Part shown: positions 37,776 through 46,202 of the stretch, in pieces
How the letters are laid out: every line of letters starts with the position of its first letter
Position numbering within the stretch: position 1 is the first letter of the stretch
Assembly (NCBI RefSeq): GCF_035920445.1
Contig: NZ_CP109162.1
Span: 6,448,001 to 6,512,000, forward strand
Length of the DNA stretch: 64,000 bases
Origin: Nocardia sp. NBC_01730
Lineage (GTDB): Bacteria; Actinomycetota; Actinomycetes; Mycobacteriales; Mycobacteriaceae
Direction: 5' to 3'
The notes under the pieces: model-generated
What the model saw: only the letters and a program-made list of their open reading frames with translations
What the model was told of the DNA's origin: nothing
Databases searched by the model: none
Position numbers and translations under genes: made by a program

Positions 37776-37789
37776 TGTAACGTGTTCTA
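37776..37789. promoter_or_regulatory. KstR operator before kshA
   Basis: TGTAACGTGTTCTA fits TnnAACnnGTTnnA at all fixed positions, 20 bases upstream of the kshA ATG and just before its ribosome site. Confidence 0.87.
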
Positions 37790-37809
37790 GTACAGAAGGA
37801 GGAATCGCG

Positions 37810-39084
37810 ATGGCAGTTACCCCACCGCCGCCGAGCGACGGGCCCGGAGGCGGCAGCGTGCGTAACCCCGTAGGGACCCGCGAGGCGGCCCATTCAACGC
37901 CGCGGAGCGGTGCGAGGGTCCGGGATCTGGATGTCGGCACCACGCCGAGCCGGTATGCCCGGGGATGGCACTGCCTTGGCCTGGCCAAGACGTTCCGTGA
38001 CGGCAAGCCGCACGCGGTCAACGTGTTCGGGACCAAGCTCGTCGTCTGGGCCGACAGCCACGGTGAACTGCGGGTACTCGACGCCTACTGCAGGCACATG
38101 GGCGGCGACCTGACCATGGGCGAGGTCAAGGGCGACGACATCGCATGCCCGTTCCACGACTGGCGCTGGTCGGGCAGCAACGGCAAATGCACGGCGATTC
38201 CCTACGCGCGGCGGGTGCCGCCGTTGGCGCGCACCAGGAAGTGGACCACGTTGGAGCGCAACGGCCAGCTGTTCGTCTGGCACGACCACGAGGGTACCCA
38301 GCCACCGCCCGAGGTCGCCATCCCGCACATCAAGGGCCCCTACACCGATGCGGACGGCAACCCGACCGAGGAAATCGACAGCGGGTGGACCGACTGGACC
38401 TGGAACTCGATGCTGATCGAGGGCGCCAACTGCCGCGAGATCATCGACAACGTGGTCGACATGGCACACTTCTTCTACATCCACTTCGCCTTCCCGACGT
38501 ACTTCAAGAACGTCTTCGAAGGCCACATCGCCACCCAGTTCCTGGAGACCAAAGGCAGGCCGGACATCGGAATGGCCTCCAAGTACGGCGGCGACACCCT
38601 GCTGAAGTCGGAGGCGTCGTACTTCGGGCCGTCGTACATGATCAACCCGCTGATCAACATCTACAGCGGCTACGAAGTCAAAAGCGTGCTGATCAACTGC
38701 CACTACCCGGTGACACAGGACTCCTTCGTGCTGCAGTGGGGTATCACGCTGGAGAAGCCGAAGGGCGTCGAGGGCGATATGGCCGACCGACTGGCGGAGA
38801 AGATGACCGAGGGCATCAGCGTCGGCTTCCTGCAGGACGTCGAGATCTGGAAGCACAAGTCCAAGGTCGAGAACCCACTGCTGTGCGAAGAGGACGGCCC
38901 GGTCTACCAGCTGCGTCGCTGGTACGACCAGTTCTACGTCGACCTGGCCGACGTCACTGAGAAGATGACCCAGCGCTTCGAGTTCGAGGTGGACACCAGC
39001 AAGGCGAACGAGGTATGGGAAGCCGAGGTCGCGGAGAACCTGCGGCGCAAGCGCGAGGTCGAGGAAGCCGAGGCCAACGTCTGA
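37810..39084 (+). CDS. kshA: 3-Ketosteroid 9-alpha-hydroxylase oxygenase KshA, with repeat-derived N-terminus
   Basis: 424 residues. Rieske site C94-x-H96 (YCRHMGGDL) and C113-x2-H116 (CPFHDW); non-haem iron ligands in DNVVDMAHFFYIHF (His220, His225). The C-terminus SKANEVWEAEVAENLRRKRE is conserved. KshA with reductase KshB hydroxylates C9, which with KstD opens ring B; kshB is not in this window. The first 40 residues, MAVTPPPPSDGPGGGSVRNP onward, contain repeat copy F just after the start; the family sequence begins at about VRDLDVGTTPSRYARGWH. AGGAGG precedes ATG 37810. Confidence 0.95.
   Translation: MAVTPPPPSDGPGGGSVRNPVGTREAAHSTPRSGARVRDLDVGTTPSRYARGWHCLGLAKTFRDGKPHAVNVFGTKLVVWADSHGELRVLDAYCRHMGGDLTMGEVKGDDIACPFHDWRWSGSNGKCTAIPYARRVPPLARTRKWTTLERNGQLFVWHDHEGTQPPPEVAIPHIKGPYTDADGNPTEEIDSGWTDWTWNSMLIEGANCREIIDNVVDMAHFFYIHFAFPTYFKNVFEGHIATQFLETKGRPDIGMASKYGGDTLLKSEASYFGPSYMINPLINIYSGYEVKSVLINCHYPVTQDSFVLQWGITLEKPKGVEGDMADRLAEKMTEGISVGFLQDVEIWKHKSKVENPLLCEEDGPVYQLRRWYDQFYVDLADVTEKMTQRFEFEVDTSKANEVWEAEVAENLRRKREVEEAEANV
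37833..37888 (+). repeat. Interspersed in-frame repeat, copy F (KshA N-terminus)
   Basis: GAGCGACGGGCCCGGAGGCG, then GCAGCGTGCGTAACC and CGTAGGGACCCGCGAG. In the same frame and sense as copy A it encodes SDGPGGGSVRNPVGTRE. It begins eight codons after the ATG. Confidence 0.87.
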
Positions 39085-39413
39085 TGGTCACCTGGGCGAA
39101 GGCACCCGATTTCGCCGACCAGCCCGGTCGGCGGGCCGAAGTGCGCGCTCAGACCGTCGTCGACAAGCAGCGCTACCTGGAGGACGGCCTGACTCCGCTG
39201 CGGTGTCAGGCCTGCCGGAGTGAGGTGCTGGTGCGCAAGAGCAGTTCGCACCAGACCTCGGTGCAGTGGACCGACGACCCGGCCAGTCACTGCCCGGTCT
39301 TCGCCGAGCTGAGCGCGAACGGCTTCGGGCCGGGTCGTCCCGACTCCTGCCCGCAGCTGGAGCGCACCATCAAATGGGCCGTGGACGAGGGCGTGCTCGA
39401 AATCCCTGAGTAA
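39084..39413 (+). CDS. Small Cys-containing protein coupled to kshA
   Basis: 109 residues. The ATG overlaps the kshA stop (TGATG), so it is translated with KshA. It has a C-x-x-C pair (LRCQACRSEVLVRKSSSHQT) and two later Cys (ASHCPVF, DSCPQLE), possibly a metal-binding site. A gene of similar position follows kshA in M. tuberculosis (Rv3527). The role is unknown; help with KshA assembly or electron transfer is a guess. Confidence 0.75.
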   Translation: MVTWAKAPDFADQPGRRAEVRAQTVVDKQRYLEDGLTPLRCQACRSEVLVRKSSSHQTSVQWTDDPASHCPVFAELSANGFGPGRPDSCPQLERTIKWAVDEGVLEIPE

Positions 39414-39569
39414 CCTGGCTACCCGCGCCGTCCGCGTGCCCGGTTCGCCTGCCGATCGCCGTGCCGGACACCGCGCTGTCGCGGCCGTGCCGTGATCCCG
39501 CTACCTTGACGGAAACAGAAATACCGGCGAGCCGGATCGGATCCGGCGCCGCAGGAGGGAGTTTCCGCG

Positions 39570-40388
39570 ATGCTGGTGCGGCATCTGGACTGCGCGACGA
39601 TGTGCCCGGTCGGCGGGCGTGCGCTGCTCGGCAGCGGTGGGCTGCTGACCGGCGCGCTGGTCGGCCACTGCCTGCTCGTGGAGACCGCCGATGGGCTCGT
39701 GCTGGTGGACACCGGGTTCGGCATGGCCGATGTGATCGACGCGAGCAGGCTGGGCGCAGGCACCGGACGGCTGCTGCGGCCCCGGCTGCGTCCGGAACAG
39801 ACCGCGTTGCACCAGATCCGCGCGCTCGGCTATCGGCGCGAGGACGTCCGGCACATCGTGCTGACCCATCTCGATCTCGATCACGCGGGCGGGCTGTCCG
39901 ATTTCCCGGACGCCACCGTGCATGTCTTCGCCGACGAACTGGACGCCGCGACCCAGCGCCCGACCCTCGGCGAGAAGCTGCGTTACCGGCAGTGCCAGTG
40001 GGAGCACGGGCCCCGTTGGCTCGCACACGAAACCGGCGCCGATTCGTGGTTCGGCTTCACCGCGGTGCCGGTGCTCGAGGACATCCTGTTGATTCCGCTG
40101 ATCGGGCACACCCGAGGGCACAGCGGCGTCGCGGTCCGGCAGAGCGACGGCTGGCTGTTGCACTGCGGCGACGCCTATTTTCATCACAAACAGCTGGCCT
40201 CGGTGAAGGCGCGTCCGCCTGTCGGGCTCGGCGTCTTCGAGGTGCTCGCGAGCACCCTGGGACGGGCGAGAGTGGAGAACCTGGAGCGGTTGCGCACGCT
40301 GCGCGCCGAGCACGGTGACCGGGTGTGGCTGTTCTGTGCGCACGACCCGCACGAGTTCGCAGAGCTGGCCGCGGTTCCGGTGCGCTGA
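39570..40388 (+). CDS. Metallo-beta-lactamase-fold hydrolase
   Basis: 272 residues. Metal site HIVLTHLDLDHAGGLSDF (H-x-D-x-D-H), a His in IGHTRGHSGVAV, an Asp in LLHCGDAYFHH and a final His in FCAHDPHEF. ATG 39570 has GGAGGGAG upstream. The family includes lactonases and thioesterases; the substrate is unknown. It is monocistronic and converges on the cupin gene two bases away. Confidence 0.82.
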   Translation: MLVRHLDCATMCPVGGRALLGSGGLLTGALVGHCLLVETADGLVLVDTGFGMADVIDASRLGAGTGRLLRPRLRPEQTALHQIRALGYRREDVRHIVLTHLDLDHAGGLSDFPDATVHVFADELDAATQRPTLGEKLRYRQCQWEHGPRWLAHETGADSWFGFTAVPVLEDILLIPLIGHTRGHSGVAVRQSDGWLLHCGDAYFHHKQLASVKARPPVGLGVFEVLASTLGRARVENLERLRTLRAEHGDRVWLFCAHDPHEFAELAAVPVR

Positions 40389-40390
40389 GC

Positions 40391-40804
40391 TCAGTCCATC
40401 CGGAAGTCGGCGAAGTCGAATCCCGGCGAGACGATGCAGCTGACCAGCGCATAGTCCTCGCCCGCAGGCCGGGCCGCCTGGCTGACACCGCCGGGCACCA
40501 CCGCTTGCGGCACCTGTCCGTGCTCCACGTCGGGGCCGAGAATCACTTCCTCGCCGTCGATGCTCAGTGCCAGCGGGCCGCCACGATGCCAGAGCCACAG
40601 CTCGTCGGAGCGCACCGTGTGCGGGGCCGACCGCTCGCCCGGCAACAGCAGGAAGTAGATCCCGGTCGCGGTCGCGCGCGGACCGTCGTAGTCCGCCGGC
40701 GCGAATTCGATGGCGCTGCGCCAGGTCTCGCGGTACCAGCCGCCCTCGGGATGGGGTGCGAGATCGAGTGCGACGGCGAGTGGCGGTCGGTTGTCGGTCA
40801 TCAT
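40391..40804 (-). CDS. DUF985 cupin protein
   Basis: 137 residues of the cupin_5 family. DLAPHPEGGWYRETWRS at the start, GIYFLLLPGERSAPHTVRSD and HGQVPQAVVPGGVSQAA in the barrel, and the end CIVSPGFDFADFRM are characteristic. No enzymatic role is established for the family. The start ATG overlaps the stop of the upstream NAD(P)-binding gene, so the two are co-translated. Confidence 0.82.
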   Translation of the reverse strand: MMTDNRPPLAVALDLAPHPEGGWYRETWRSAIEFAPADYDGPRATATGIYFLLLPGERSAPHTVRSDELWLWHRGGPLALSIDGEEVILGPDVEHGQVPQAVVPGGVSQAARPAGEDYALVSCIVSPGFDFADFRMD

Positions 40805-41880
40805 TCGACTATGCCCGCTCGATCCGCCTCGATGTGCCAGGTGATTCCGAACGGCGCCAGCGCGTCGAGGAAGTCGGCCGCGTCGAAGGCTTCGGCGGCG
40901 GCGAGCGCACCCGGCCGGGTGGCGCCTTCGGTCAGGCGGACGGCGGTCTCGACCGCCATCAGCGCCGAATCACGGTAGGAGTCGACACCGCGCACCACGC
41001 CGCGGACGTTGCGGCCGTCCGCGCCGAAGGCATCGACGACCAGGTCGTAGTGCAGGTCCGCGCTGGGTGCGTCGGGCAGCGAGTCGATGATGTCGGCGGT
41101 GAACCCGCTCAGCGTGTCGAGGATCGACGTGGCAAGGACGCCCTCGACATAGGAGACGTCCGAGTGCCGTGGGATGGTCAGGACCGGCGGCTGCGGGAAC
41201 TTCGCGACCGCGGTCGGCTGGGTGTCGCCGGGAAACATCATCTTTCCGTGGCGTGCGGTCGCGCCGGTGCGCAGTGTGCCGTCGGCGTAGTGCCAACCAC
41301 CGCTGCGGAACCAGTCCAGGCTGGCGAACACGGTCTTCGCGCTGCCCTTGGAACCGTGGCCGCCGCTCTTGCTCAGGTGGCTCACCACCACCTCGGCCGG
41401 TCCGGCGGCTTGGCGGGTGGTGAGGTAGCCGAGCAGATCACCAGGCAGATTGCTGTCGGTGATACCGGAGACCACGCTCACGCCCGCTGCCTCGGCGCGC
41501 GGTCCGAACTCCTCGAAAACCCGCTTCAGGAACAGTTGCTCACCGGACATGTCCGTGTAGTGCGCGCCCGCGTCGATGGCCGCCGCGAGCACTGCGGGAC
41601 CGTGGTTCACGTAGGCGGGCAGGCTGCTTATCACCGCGTCGGTGTCGCTGAAAGCCGCGACGAGGGCCGCGTGATCGGTCAGATCCGCGACCTGTACCTC
41701 GGCGCCGGGCAGGCCCGCGGCTGTCGCGGCGGTCCGGATTCGATCGGCGTTGCGACCCACCAATACTGGAGTGATGTCGCGGCGGCGCAGTTCGGCGAGC
41801 AGATAACCGCCGGTGTGGCCGGTGGCGCCGTAGACGGCGATGGTCTTGGTGGTGGGCCCGGTGGTGTTCGTCGATGTCAT
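40801..41880 (-). CDS. NAD(P)-binding protein, saccharopine dehydrogenase-like
   Basis: 359 residues. N-terminal Rossmann IAVYGATGHTGGYLLAELRR followed by VLVGRNADRIRTAA, and DAVISSLPAYVNHGPAVLAA. The family covers saccharopine reductase-like and trans-enoyl reductase proteins. GAHYTDMSGEQLFLKRVFEE is typical. It is divergent from an AraC regulator 96 bases away and co-transcribed with the cupin gene; probably an oxidoreductase under AraC control. Confidence 0.8.
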   Translation of the reverse strand: MTSTNTTGPTTKTIAVYGATGHTGGYLLAELRRRDITPVLVGRNADRIRTAATAAGLPGAEVQVADLTDHAALVAAFSDTDAVISSLPAYVNHGPAVLAAAIDAGAHYTDMSGEQLFLKRVFEEFGPRAEAAGVSVVSGITDSNLPGDLLGYLTTRQAAGPAEVVVSHLSKSGGHGSKGSAKTVFASLDWFRSGGWHYADGTLRTGATARHGKMMFPGDTQPTAVAKFPQPPVLTIPRHSDVSYVEGVLATSILDTLSGFTADIIDSLPDAPSADLHYDLVVDAFGADGRNVRGVVRGVDSYRDSALMAVETAVRLTEGATRPGALAAAEAFDAADFLDALAPFGITWHIEADRAGIVE

Positions 41881-41976
41881 GAATCAGAATCTATGACTGG
41901 CAGATGAGTAAACCAATGGCTGCAACACTCACAAATATGCCTGAAACTCTCATTTTGAGAGTGCTACGGTGACACG

Positions 41977-42894
41977 GTGGACATCCTCAGCGAAACCATC
42001 GCGGCCATCCGCACCGGCAGTCCGACCTCCGGCCTGTTCATCCGGCACGCCCCATGGGGCCGCAAGTATCCCGTGGTGCCCGGCGCGGGCTTTCACGTGG
42101 TGATGCAGGGGTCGTGCTGGGTGGTGCCGCCGAGCGGCGAGCCGATGGCGCTCGGGGTCGGGGACGTGCTGTTCATGCCGCGCGGCGCCGATCACGATCT
42201 GGTCGACAGCCTGGACAGTCCGGTCACCGAGACGGCGTTGCCCGGGGAGCCCAGGGAGATCGTGGGGCCTGGCGTGCGGACCGCGCTGCTGTGCGGTGCA
42301 TACGAACTCGGCAGGCAGCGCAGCCATCCGATCCTCGACGATCTGCCCGAATTCATCCATCTCGCAGCGCGTCCCGGCCGTCACCCGGCGCTGCGCGGCG
42401 CAGTCGATCTGCTGGCCGCCGAGATCGCCGAGCCGAGGCCAGGCAGCGACGCCGCCGTACCCGCGCTGCTGGAAACGCTGCTGCTGTTCATCCTGCGCGC
42501 CTGGTTCGACGAGCAAGCTGACGCGCAAACTACCGGCTGGGCAGGCGCTTTCGCCGATCCCGCGGTCGCAGCGGTGCTGCGTGCGGTGCACGAGAAGCCC
42601 GCGAAGGCGTGGACCGTTCCCGATCTCAGCGACGTAGCAGGTGTCTCCCGCGCCACCCTCGCCCGCCGGTTCACCGCGACCGTCGGCGAACCGCCACTGG
42701 CGTATGTGACCCGCTGGCGCATGCTCACCGCCGCCCGTCTGCTCCGCGAAACCGACAGCGGTCTCGGCAGCGTAGCCCGCCAGGTCGGCTACACCTCGGA
42801 ATTCGCCTTCGCGAAGGCATTCAAACGCGAATACGGCCTGGCCCCAGGCCGATTCCGCCGCGCAGAGGACAACCCGCCGCTGGTCGCGGTCTGA
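41977..42894 (+). CDS. AraC-family regulator with cupin sensor domain
   Basis: 305 residues. The N-terminal cupin_6 domain (FHVVMQGSCWVVPPSGEPM, GDVLFMPRGADHDLVDS) senses a small ligand. The C-terminal 100 residues hold two HTHs (LSDVAGVSRATLARRFTATV, VARQVGYTSEFAFAKAFKRE). Start GTG 41977. It probably activates the divergent oxidoreductase-cupin operon. Confidence 0.88.
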   Translation: MDILSETIAAIRTGSPTSGLFIRHAPWGRKYPVVPGAGFHVVMQGSCWVVPPSGEPMALGVGDVLFMPRGADHDLVDSLDSPVTETALPGEPREIVGPGVRTALLCGAYELGRQRSHPILDDLPEFIHLAARPGRHPALRGAVDLLAAEIAEPRPGSDAAVPALLETLLLFILRAWFDEQADAQTTGWAGAFADPAVAAVLRAVHEKPAKAWTVPDLSDVAGVSRATLARRFTATVGEPPLAYVTRWRMLTAARLLRETDSGLGSVARQVGYTSEFAFAKAFKREYGLAPGRFRRAEDNPPLVAV

Positions 42895-43105
42895 TCGAGT
42901 GGCCCACACCGCCGCGCCCAGCGGAACCGGCTTCGGCCTCGGTCCGGACGGCGGGATGGAAAACGGCGGTGGAAACCGTGCGCGCCGAGGCCGTGATCCA
43001 AGCGCGCCGAGCGCTGCTCGATCGGTGGCTGCCCGAGGGGCGTCGTCGGCGCTCTTGGTGCGCGCTGGACAGTTCCACCTTGCCGTGCGGCGCGGGGGAT
43101 TCAGC

Positions 43106-43858
43106 TCAGCTGAACGGTGAGTGGGGCCGTTCCTGGAGTTCGCCGTCGACGTAGATGTCTACCTTCTCGTTGTAGAAGCAGACCAGGCCGGCGACCTTCT
43201 GGCTTTCCGGGAGCGGGGTGCGATAGCCCCAGGCGTAGTCGGGATATTCCTTGTCGGCGATGTGGACGGTCCAGTAGTCGGCGGTGCCCTTGTAGGGGCA
43301 GCTGGTGTGCGTGTCGGATGCCTTCAGCAGGTCCATCCTGGCGTCGGTCATCGGCAGGTAGAACCGTGCGGGCAAGCCGGTTTCGAAGAGGACGCGCGGC
43401 GAGTGCGAGTCGGCGACGGTGACGCCGTCGATCACCACCTTCACATGTCGCGAGCTGGCCAGGATGTCCACCCGCGAGTACGGATCTCGCGGGTGGACAT
43501 AGACCGGCTCGTCCTCCTCGAACCATTCGTCCATAGCGTTCCACTCCAGCCGGACCAGTTCGCGCAGTTCGGCGAGTGGTGAATCGTGATACCGCGCCGC
43601 CGCGCCGGCGCCCGTCGTGCCGTCCACCACGACGTCGTAGCCGGTCGCGTCGCCGCGGCTGGGGGAGTGCTGGGTGGTTCCGTTCGGCTCGAGCTTCGCG
43701 CGCACATCCGCGACGGGCAGGTAGTAGGTCGGATAGTGCGGGCTCTCCCACACGAGCACCGGTTTGGCGGAGTCGGCCACCAGCTGCCCGCCCAGATAGA
43801 CCCGCACCCGCTTCTGGCTGGTCTCGACCCTGACACGTCCCCGCTTCGCTTCGGTCAT
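43106..43858 (-). CDS. DUF427 protein with two repeat domains
   Basis: 250 residues holding two DUF427 modules. Module 1: VRVYLGGQLVADSAKPVLVW, YPTYYLPVADV. Module 2: VKVVIDGVTVADSHSPRVLF, FYLPMTDARMDLL, then TSCPYKGTADYW and YNEKVDIYVDGELQ. The function of DUF427 is unknown. ATG 43858 follows CAGGAGGT very closely. It lies downstream of the broken MFS gene. Confidence 0.82.
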   Translation of the reverse strand: MTEAKRGRVRVETSQKRVRVYLGGQLVADSAKPVLVWESPHYPTYYLPVADVRAKLEPNGTTQHSPSRGDATGYDVVVDGTTGAGAAARYHDSPLAELRELVRLEWNAMDEWFEEDEPVYVHPRDPYSRVDILASSRHVKVVIDGVTVADSHSPRVLFETGLPARFYLPMTDARMDLLKASDTHTSCPYKGTADYWTVHIADKEYPDYAWGYRTPLPESQKVAGLVCFYNEKVDIYVDGELQERPHSPFS

Positions 43859-43869
43859 ACCTCCTGACC

Positions 43870-44572
43870 GTACTCCTGGCGGCGGCTGGCGCCCGGGCCG
43901 AAAACGACCGAGGCTGCCACGCTCGTTGCTGCCTCCGGTGCGCGTCTGATCGTCGCCGACCGTGATGGCCTGCGCTTCCTCGATGCTGTGGGGCGCCGGG
44001 TCGTGGTCATCGACGTGCGCGAGGGTCGCGCGACCGGCCGCAGTACGACCACCGCGGCGGCGGTGCACGCAGCACCGACCCAGAACGGCAGTGCGATGCT
44101 GTGCTCGCCCAGCTTGCCCGCCAGGTACGGCGCCGCCCGCGAAGCGGACGAAGCTGTAGGCCGCCGACACGGTCGAGTGCTCCACCGGCGCTGCAGCCGC
44201 GGAGCGCGGAACACCGACGCGAGCGCCAGCAGTACTCCCCAGCCGCAGAAGATGAAGCCGATCGCGTAGGTGCCCATGTCCAGCGGGAACGGTGTGTACG
44301 CGAGCAGCGTGAAGAAGCCGAAGTTGTACAGCAGCGCGGTCAGGCTGACGATCAGCAGCCCGCGGTGGCGCAGGGCCTGGAACGGCGCGGCGATCGAGGT
44401 GTGGTGCGTGGGCTCGGGGCTTTCCGGCAGCAATGTGACGATGCAGACCAGCGCGATGGCCATCAGCGCCGAGACACCGAAGAACGGTCCGCGCCAACTG
44501 ATTCCGCCGAGCACACCGCCGACCAGCGGACCGGTCGCGATGCCCATGCCGATGGCCAGCAAAAGTGCTCAT
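43870..44572 (-). pseudogene. MFS transporter gene with 5' and internal deletions
   Basis: Reading starts at ATG 44572, overlapping the marR stop (ATGA), but after MST the frame is wrong. The next frame begins at once with LLAIGMGIATGPLVGGVLGG, which is transmembrane helix 5 of a 14-TM-type efflux pump, so helices 1-4 are gone. ALLYNFGFFTLLAYTPFPLD and FIFCGWGVLLALASVFRAP follow. Later pieces (LAGKLGEHSIALPFWVGAA; LAHVDDHDPAPHSIEEAQAI) lie in different frames. The regulator remains intact upstream. Confidence 0.8.
43909..43941 (-). repeat. Possible degenerate copy of the interspersed repeat
   Basis: On the minus strand ACCGGAGGCAGCAACG, then AGCGTGGCAGCC, partly matches the repeat core (CCGGAGGCGGTAGCGG, AGCGTGACCACG). 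It sits at the 3' end of the broken MFS gene. The match is weak enough to be chance. Confidence 0.3.
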
Positions 44573-45042
44573 CGGTGTTCCCTCGATGTCGGATCGTGCT
44601 GTCGCGTTGCCGTTTTCAAGGCCTCCAGCAGTTCATGTAGTTCGGCGTCCAGCCGCACGAGGCGTGCGGTGTCGAAGCCGGAAAGGCGTCCGCCGATCGC
44701 GTCGGCGAAGGCTTGGCGGGACTGGGCGAGCCGAGTGCGGCCGGCCGCGGTGAGTTCGACGACTACGGCTCTGGAGTCGCCCGGATCCCTGCGCCGGGTC
44801 GCGAATTCTTCCGCGACCAACTTACCGATCAGCGCCGTTGCCGCAGGCTGTGAGCATCGGTCGATCCTGGCGAACTCACTGACCCGCACAGCACCGTGTT
44901 CGTCGAGCACCGCGAGTGCTCGCAATGTGGCCCGCGGCAGATCGTCGCCGCTGATCATCCCGGCCAGCCGAGTGAGCCTGCCCGCGGTGACGAGGAGGTC
45001 GACGACGATGTCATCCGCTGTGGTCACTTGAGCATGCTGCAC
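44569..45042 (-). CDS. MarR-family transcriptional regulator
   Basis: 157 residues. Winged helix: ATLRALAVLDEHGAVRVSEF, ARIDRCSQPAATALIGKLVA, FATRRRDPGDSRAVVVELTA. Upstream DNA at about 45043-45075 is strikingly AT-rich for this genome (AATATTATTATATAAAC) and is the likely promoter/operator. It probably controlled the efflux gene that follows, which is now broken. Confidence 0.87.
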   Translation of the reverse strand: MQHAQVTTADDIVVDLLVTAGRLTRLAGMISGDDLPRATLRALAVLDEHGAVRVSEFARIDRCSQPAATALIGKLVAEEFATRRRDPGDSRAVVVELTAAGRTRLAQSRQAFADAIGGRLSGFDTARLVRLDAELHELLEALKTATRQHDPTSREHR

Positions 45043-45149
45043 GGAAATATTATTATATAAACTAACTATCTATCTCTCGTGAGGTCGGCCACCGCAAGCG
45101 GTCGAACCACGCCGCGACCCGGCTCAGTCGGTGGGAGACCGCCACGGCC

Positions 45150-46202
45150 TCACGCCGACTGAATCGGCCGCCGCGGCGTGCCGAACAACTGGGCATCCCC
45201 ATGTGCGCGCTTGAAGAACAGATGCGCGTCGTGCTCCCACGTGATCGCGATGCCGCCGTGCAGCTGGATGGTCTCGGCCGCGATGGCGGAGAACGCCTCC
45301 GAGCAGTGCCCGCGGGCGGCCCACACGTCCTCGGCGGCCGACGGGCTGTTCGTCGCCACGGCCGCGGTGGCCGCGACGGACGCGGACCTGGCAGACTCCA
45401 GCAGCACATACATATCCGCCATGCGGTGTTTGAGTGCCTGGAAGCTGCCGATCACGCGGCCGAACTGCACCCGGGACTTGGCGTACTGCACCGTCATCTC
45501 GAGGCAGCGTTCCGCGGCACCGACCTGCTCGGCGGCCACAGCGGCCCAAGCGATTTCGCGCAGCCGCGCGATGGCGGCCGTCGGATCGCCGGAGCCGAGG
45601 CGGTGGGCGGGCGCCGCGGTGAAGGCGATCTCGGCGAGCCTGCGGGTGGGGTCCATGGTCGGTGCGGACCGCAGGGTGATATCCGCGGAGGTGGGCTCGA
45701 CCTCGAAGAAGCCGGTCGGGGTCACGGCGACGAGGGTGTCGGCGGACATCCCGTCGAGCACGTAGTGCGCCGTGCCGGTGAGCGCTCCGTCCGCTTCGCG
45801 CACGCCGTACTCGTCCCAGCCGCCCTCGTCCGCCCAGCAGACCGCGATCGTCCTGGCGCCCTCGGCGACCCCGGGCAGCAGCCGCGCACACGCCTCGGCA
45901 TCGTCCGACAGCAGCACAGCCTGCGCACCGACCACGGCCGAACCGAGCATCGGCACACCCGCGAGTGTTCGGCCCACTTCGCCAACCACCAAAAGGGATT
46001 CGACCAGCCCGGCGCCGAAACCGCCGTACTCCTCGGGAATAGCCAGCGCGCCCACCCCGATCTGCTCGGACAGCAGCCGCCACAACGCTGGGTCGTAGCC
46101 CAACTCGGTATCCATCGCCGCACGTACCGCGGCGGACCCGGCGTGCTTGGTGAGCAGCGCCCGCACCGACGCGATGAACTCCTGATGTTCGGAAGTGCTC
46201 AT
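45150..46202 (-). CDS. fadE33: Acyl-CoA dehydrogenase FadE33 (IpdE2 subunit)
   Basis: 350 residues. VQFGRVIGSFQALKHRMADM and QLHGGIAITWEHDAHLFFKR are typical of the beta-type subunits of heteromeric steroid ACADs. By position (third fadE of the fadD3 operon) it is FadE33/IpdE2, which pairs with FadE30/IpdE1 to dehydrogenate 5-OH-HIP-CoA. ATG 46202 overlaps the fadE32 stop (ATGA). Assignment to FadE33 rather than FadE32 rests on gene order and the tail sequence. Confidence 0.85.
   Translation of the reverse strand: MSTSEHQEFIASVRALLTKHAGSAAVRAAMDTELGYDPALWRLLSEQIGVGALAIPEEYGGFGAGLVESLLVVGEVGRTLAGVPMLGSAVVGAQAVLLSDDAEACARLLPGVAEGARTIAVCWADEGGWDEYGVREADGALTGTAHYVLDGMSADTLVAVTPTGFFEVEPTSADITLRSAPTMDPTRRLAEIAFTAAPAHRLGSGDPTAAIARLREIAWAAVAAEQVGAAERCLEMTVQYAKSRVQFGRVIGSFQALKHRMADMYVLLESARSASVAATAAVATNSPSAAEDVWAARGHCSEAFSAIAAETIQLHGGIAITWEHDAHLFFKRAHGDAQLFGTPRRPIQSA

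Noticed and set aside
42895..43105. Fragment reading AVETVRAEAVIQARRALLD as a gene
   Set aside because: Too short, no start or stop fit, no family; could be a remnant but cannot be supported.
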